Assembly (NCBI GenBank): GCA_016930735.1
Contig: JAFGGF010000072.1
Coordinates: forward strand, 1 to 8,231
From: Prolixibacteraceae bacterium
GTDB lineage: Bacteria > Bacteroidota > Bacteroidia > Bacteroidales > Prolixibacteraceae
DNA: 8,231 nt
Reading direction: 5' to 3'
Shown: positions 5,756 to 8,231 of the stretch, one piece after another
How the letters are laid out: each line of letters starts with the position of its first letter
How positions within the stretch are numbered: position 1 is the first letter of the stretch
Translations under genes and position numbers: made by a program
The notes under the pieces: model-generated
What the model saw: the letters and a program-made list of their open reading frames with translations, nothing else
Told to the model about the DNA's origin: nothing
The model's database searches: none

Positions 5756-6889
5756 TTACTTTTTACTTAATTCGATGGCGGTTTTTGCGGCTTCACTCAT
5801 GGTTTCAACCGTAGGCAATCCTGTTTCCCTGATAATTTCCAACCCTTCTTTTGCATTTGTTCCAGATAACCGGATAACAATTGGAATATCCGTTTTAATT
5901 TTATCAAGAGCCACAACCAAACCACGGGCTACATCGTCGCAGCGAGTGATGCCACCAAAAATATTGATCATTACGGCTTCAACATTTTTATCGCTTAACA
6001 GGATATTCATGGCTTCCACCACTTTTTCCGGATTTGACGAACCACCGATATCAAGGAAGTTGGCAGGTTCGCCGCCATACAGCTTAATCATATCCATAGT
6101 AGCCATAGCCAGGCCTGCGCCGTTTACCATACATCCGATATTCCCATCCAGTTTAATATAGGAAAGGCCCTTGGCATTGGCTTCAATTTCTTTTTTCTCA
6201 TCGTCCGAAACCTCCCTCATCGCAAGAATTTCAGGCTGACGATACAAGGCATTATCATCAAAATTCATTTTCCCGTCAATGGCCAGGACCCTTTTATCGG
6301 GGGTTAAAACCAATGGGTTGATTTCCGCCAGCGATGCATCGGTATCAACATACAACTGGTAAAGCTTTACAAGGATGGCGGCTGCCTGGCGAACTTCCTT
6401 CGGATCGGAAAAAAGTTTCAGGGCAATTTTGCGTGCCTGCCAATCCATTAGCCCCATGGTAGGATCGATGGGCATTTTAATTATCTTTTCAGGCGATACT
6501 TTGGCAACTTCCTCGATTTCAACTCCACCTTCCGCACTAACCATTAAGGTAACCGACTTGGAATTTCGGTCATTGATTAATCCGACATAAAATTCCTTTT
6601 CAATGTCAACGGCATCGGCAACCAAAATTTTATCAACTGTCAATCCCTTTATATCCATGCCAAGAATCTGTTCAGCTTTTTCTATGGTTTCAGCTTTGGT
6701 ATTTGCCAGTTTTACACCACCGGCTTTCCCCCTTCCACCAACATGTACCTGGGCTTTAATAACCCTCAGTTTGTCGTCGTCTGATACTTTTTGTTTTACC
6801 TCGTCAACCGAGTGGCAAACAAAGCCTTCGGGTACCGGAATCCCATATTTTTTGAATAAAATCCGAGCTTGATATTCGTGAATTTTCAT
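5756..6889 (-). CDS. sucC: Succinate-CoA ligase (ADP-forming), beta subunit, 377 aa
   Basis: This is the beta subunit of succinyl-CoA synthetase, which binds the nucleotide and succinate. An ATP-grasp domain fills about residues 2-225, with the glycine-rich segment VHVGGRGKAGGVKLA (48-62) and Mg-nucleotide ligands E189 and N191 in AEINPL and D205 in AIDGKMNFDDNAL. The C-terminal CoA-ligase domain has GCMVNGAGLAMATMDMIKLYGG (252-273) and NIFGGITRCDDVARGL (309-324), close to the E. coli protein. At 377 residues it is slightly shorter than the E. coli form (388), mainly at the C-terminus. It is first in a two-gene operon with sucD and is preceded by a Bacteroidota-type promoter. Unlike in E. coli, no 2-oxoglutarate dehydrogenase genes are adjacent within the window. 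ADP preference is the family default and was not derived here. Confidence 0.97.
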   Translation of the reverse strand: MKIHEYQARILFKKYGIPVPEGFVCHSVDEVKQKVSDDDKLRVIKAQVHVGGRGKAGGVKLANTKAETIEKAEQILGMDIKGLTVDKILVADAVDIEKEFYVGLINDRNSKSVTLMVSAEGGVEIEEVAKVSPEKIIKMPIDPTMGLMDWQARKIALKLFSDPKEVRQAAAILVKLYQLYVDTDASLAEINPLVLTPDKRVLAIDGKMNFDDNALYRQPEILAMREVSDDEKKEIEANAKGLSYIKLDGNIGCMVNGAGLAMATMDMIKLYGGEPANFLDIGGSSNPEKVVEAMNILLSDKNVEAVMINIFGGITRCDDVARGLVVALDKIKTDIPIVIRLSGTNAKEGLEIIRETGLPTVETMSEAAKTAIELSKK

Positions 6890-6923
6890 ATAAAATTTGA
6901 ATTATTGAAAAAAATATGAAGTG

Positions 6924-6931
6924 CAAAATTA
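6924..6931 (-). promoter_or_regulatory. Promoter -7 element of the sucCD operon
   Basis: On the - strand this reads TAATTTTG, an exact match to the Bacteroidota -7 consensus TAnnTTTG. It would start transcription near 6917, giving a leader of roughly 28 nt before the sucC ATG. The expected -33 TTG/TTTG about 19 bp upstream is not clear (only TGTG-like sequence is present), so the promoter may need an activator or be of moderate strength. Confidence 0.55.
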
Positions 6932-7030
6932 TGAAAATATTTAAGAATCTACACACATAAATAATTTGATCTTTTGTGATTAATATCATTATTCTTTCCT
7001 TCCTGAATATTTAGCAATCGCGTTAAAAAT

Positions 7031-7046
7031 ACCTTCCGGAAAAGGT
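7031..7046. repeat. Small palindrome in the sucC/kpsF divergent region
   Basis: ACCTT (7031-7035) and AAGGT (7042-7046) flank CCGGAA, and TTCCGGAA (7034-7041) is itself a perfect palindrome. The site lies 30 bp upstream of the candidate -33 element of the isomerase gene and between two divergent promoters, a position that would suit an operator. The arms are short and the site may be fortuitous. I see nothing else recognisable in the 233-bp gap besides the two promoters. Confidence 0.25.
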
Positions 7047-7075
7047 TTCTGAAAAACTTTAACTGCTTTATTTTA

Positions 7076-7103
7076 TTGAATTAATCATGAATTTATACTT
7101 TTG
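7076..7103 (+). promoter_or_regulatory. Promoter of the arabinose-5-phosphate isomerase gene
   Basis: TACTTTTG at 7096-7103 is an exact TAnnTTTG -7 element, and TTG at 7076-7078 lies 17 bp upstream, a spacing accepted by Bacteroidota promoters. Transcription would begin near 7109-7111, about 13 nt before the ATG at 7123. This decides the start codon of the gene, since the alternative ATG at 7087 lies upstream of the -7 element and would not be transcribed from this promoter. Confidence 0.6.
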
Positions 7104-7122
7104 TGTAAAATCCGTAATCAGT

Positions 7123-7734
7123 ATGAACGAAATCATTACCAAAGTTATCGTCCAGGAAGCACTGGCAATCAGCAAAATACCTGTAAATGACGAATATAAC
7201 AAAGCATTGGAATTTATATACCAAAGGGTTCACAAAAAGAAAGGGAAGCTGGTTACCAGCGGCATGGGGAAAGCCGGGCAAATTGCCCGGAATATTGCCA
7301 CAACATTTAGTTCGACCGGTACGCCGTCAGTTTTTCTGCATCCAAGCGATTCGCAACACGGCGACCTGGGTGTGATTCAGGAAAATGATGTGTTGTTGCT
7401 GATTTCAAACTCCGGGAAAACCAGGGAAATACTTGAGCTTGTTGAGCTGGCCAACAAACTTTGTATTGGCCTTCCGTTAATTGTCATTTCAGGAAATCCA
7501 AAAACCGGATTGGCTAAAATGGCAGATGCTTTCCTATATACCGGAAACCCTGATGAAGTTTGCCCCCTGGGGCTTACCCCAAGCACCTCAACAACAACCA
7601 TGACCGTAATTGGCGATGCCTTGGTTGTTGCCATGATGATTAAAATAGGTTTTACCAATGAAGACTATGCTAAACGCCATCATGGTGGTTACTTAGGTGA
7701 AAAATCAAGGCAGCAGGCTAATAACAATAAATAG
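7123..7734 (+). CDS. KpsF/KdsD-family D-arabinose-5-phosphate isomerase, SIS domain only, 203 aa
   Basis: This cytoplasmic sugar-phosphate isomerase converts ribulose 5-phosphate to arabinose 5-phosphate, the first step toward Kdo in lipopolysaccharide or capsule. The protein is one SIS domain: SGMGKAGQIARNIATTFSS (46-64), HPSDSQHGDLG (73-83), ISNSGKTREI (94-103), PSTSTT (153-158) and HHGGYLG (186-192). K50, H79, E102 and H186 correspond to the active-site Lys, His, Glu and His of E. coli KdsD; the first three are at a constant offset of nine. The two CBS domains of the 328-residue E. coli enzyme are absent, and the frame ends cleanly, so this is the short natural form known in Bacteroides rather than a truncation. 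I chose the ATG at 7123 over 7087 because of the promoter at 7096-7103 and because the added 12 residues look non-coding. An isochorismatase-family gene follows after 46 bp. Confidence 0.9.
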   Translation: MNEIITKVIVQEALAISKIPVNDEYNKALEFIYQRVHKKKGKLVTSGMGKAGQIARNIATTFSSTGTPSVFLHPSDSQHGDLGVIQENDVLLLISNSGKTREILELVELANKLCIGLPLIVISGNPKTGLAKMADAFLYTGNPDEVCPLGLTPSTSTTTMTVIGDALVVAMMIKIGFTNEDYAKRHHGGYLGEKSRQQANNNK

Positions 7735-7780
7735 CATTATTCCGTTTGCAGTTTTCAGTTTCACTTTCATTTAAACATTG

Positions 7781-8231
7781 ATGAGGATTAAAAAGGAAAA
7801 TACCATCGGGTTAGTAATCGATATCCAGGAACGCCTATTCCCGGCGATGATGGAAAAAGGAAAACTCTTAAAAAACTGCCTTATACTCCTGGAGGGTTTG
7901 AATATTTTGAACATACCTTTAATTGTTACCCAACAATATTCCAAAGGGCTTGGTGAAACTATAGGTGATTTACAACCGGTGATTAAAAATTCTCCACTCA
8001 TCGAAAAGAGAGATTTTAGTTGTTGCGGAGAACCAGGTTTTATTGAACTGATTAAAAAACCGGGAGGAAAAAATATTGTTATTTGCGGAATTGAATCACA
8101 TGTTTGTGTATTACAAACTGCCATCGACCTGAAGGGGCTTGGACTAAATCCAATTATAGTTGCCGATTGTATTTCTTCACGAAAGGAAACAGATTTAACT
8201 TTTGCCTTTAACCGGTTTCACCATGAAGGAA
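7781..8231 (+). CDS. Isochorismatase-family cysteine hydrolase (5' part, 150 residues visible)
   Basis: The frame is open from the ATG at 7781 to the end of the window, so it is partial at the 3' end; the family is usually about 180 residues. The fold's catalytic triad is present: D14 in GLVIDIQERLFP, K76 in SPLIEKRDFSCC and C109 in CGIESHVCVLQTAIDL. The triad and the IxSHVCV motif place it among isochorismatase-like hydrolases (amidase or nicotinamidase-like), near the YcaC group. The substrate cannot be told. No signal peptide is seen. It lies 46 bp after the isomerase gene with no terminator between, so it may share its transcript. No clear Shine-Dalgarno site precedes the ATG. Confidence 0.9.
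   Translation, partial: MRIKKENTIGLVIDIQERLFPAMMEKGKLLKNCLILLEGLNILNIPLIVTQQYSKGLGETIGDLQPVIKNSPLIEKRDFSCCGEPGFIELIKKPGGKNIVICGIESHVCVLQTAIDLKGLGLNPIIVADCISSRKETDLTFAFNRFHHEG

Noticed and set aside
5718..6161. A 147-codon open frame on the + strand opposite sucC, and further + strand frames at 4953-5270, 6375-6590 and 6603-6872
   Set aside because: They lie fully antisense to the strongly conserved sucC and sucD genes and have compositions expected from reading those genes backwards; no independent signals of translation.
7377..7658. A 93-codon frame on the - strand within the isomerase gene
   Set aside because: Antisense to a well-matched SIS domain; no promoter or family resemblance.
7771..8124. 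A 117-codon frame on the - strand
   Set aside because: It is the shadow of the isochorismatase-family gene, which has a complete catalytic triad on the + strand.

Overview
The window looks like part of a chromosome from a Bacteroidota bacterium, probably in or near the Bacteroidales/Marinilabiliales; this placement is inference. It is AT-rich and most genes lack a clear Shine-Dalgarno sequence. Two intergenic sites match the Bacteroidota promoter -7 element TAnnTTTG. The ECF sigma factor, the SIS-only KpsF protein and the separate sucC and sucD genes are all of types common in that phylum.

Left part (1-1022, + strand): the 3' end of a gene I cannot identify is followed 2 bp later by a putative winged-helix DNA-binding protein. 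The two are probably translationally coupled.

Centre left (1023-4719, + strand): an ECF sigma factor, a five-segment membrane protein 9 bp downstream, a large transglutaminase-fold lipoprotein, and a 61-residue conserved-looking small protein. The sigma gene is preceded by a strong 43-bp dyad. The leader of the lipoprotein gene carries two mutually exclusive hairpins and a cascade of tiny reading frames. I infer one transcription unit in which the membrane protein may act as a non-canonical anti-sigma factor and the lipoprotein may be an output.

Centre (4720-4870): the convergent junction between this unit and sucCD holds an elaborate inverted-repeat element of REP/BIME type (two hairpins that can also fold into one large cruciform), then a clean intrinsic terminator for sucCD.

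Centre right (4871-6889, - strand): sucC and sucD encode the beta and alpha subunits of succinyl-CoA synthetase, a TCA-cycle enzyme, as a two-gene operon with its own promoter.

Right part (6890-8231): a divergent promoter region, then a SIS-domain D-arabinose-5-phosphate isomerase of the KpsF/KdsD family (Kdo/LPS precursor pathway) without the usual CBS domains, then the 5' part of an isochorismatase-family cysteine hydrolase that runs off the window.

Most of the window is ordinary core metabolism and regulation. I see no phage, CRISPR, transposase, tRNA or rRNA. The points most worth a second look are the sigma/membrane protein/transglutaminase module, its structured leader sequences, and the compound repeat at 4729-4833, which shares sequence with the leader at 2450-2484.
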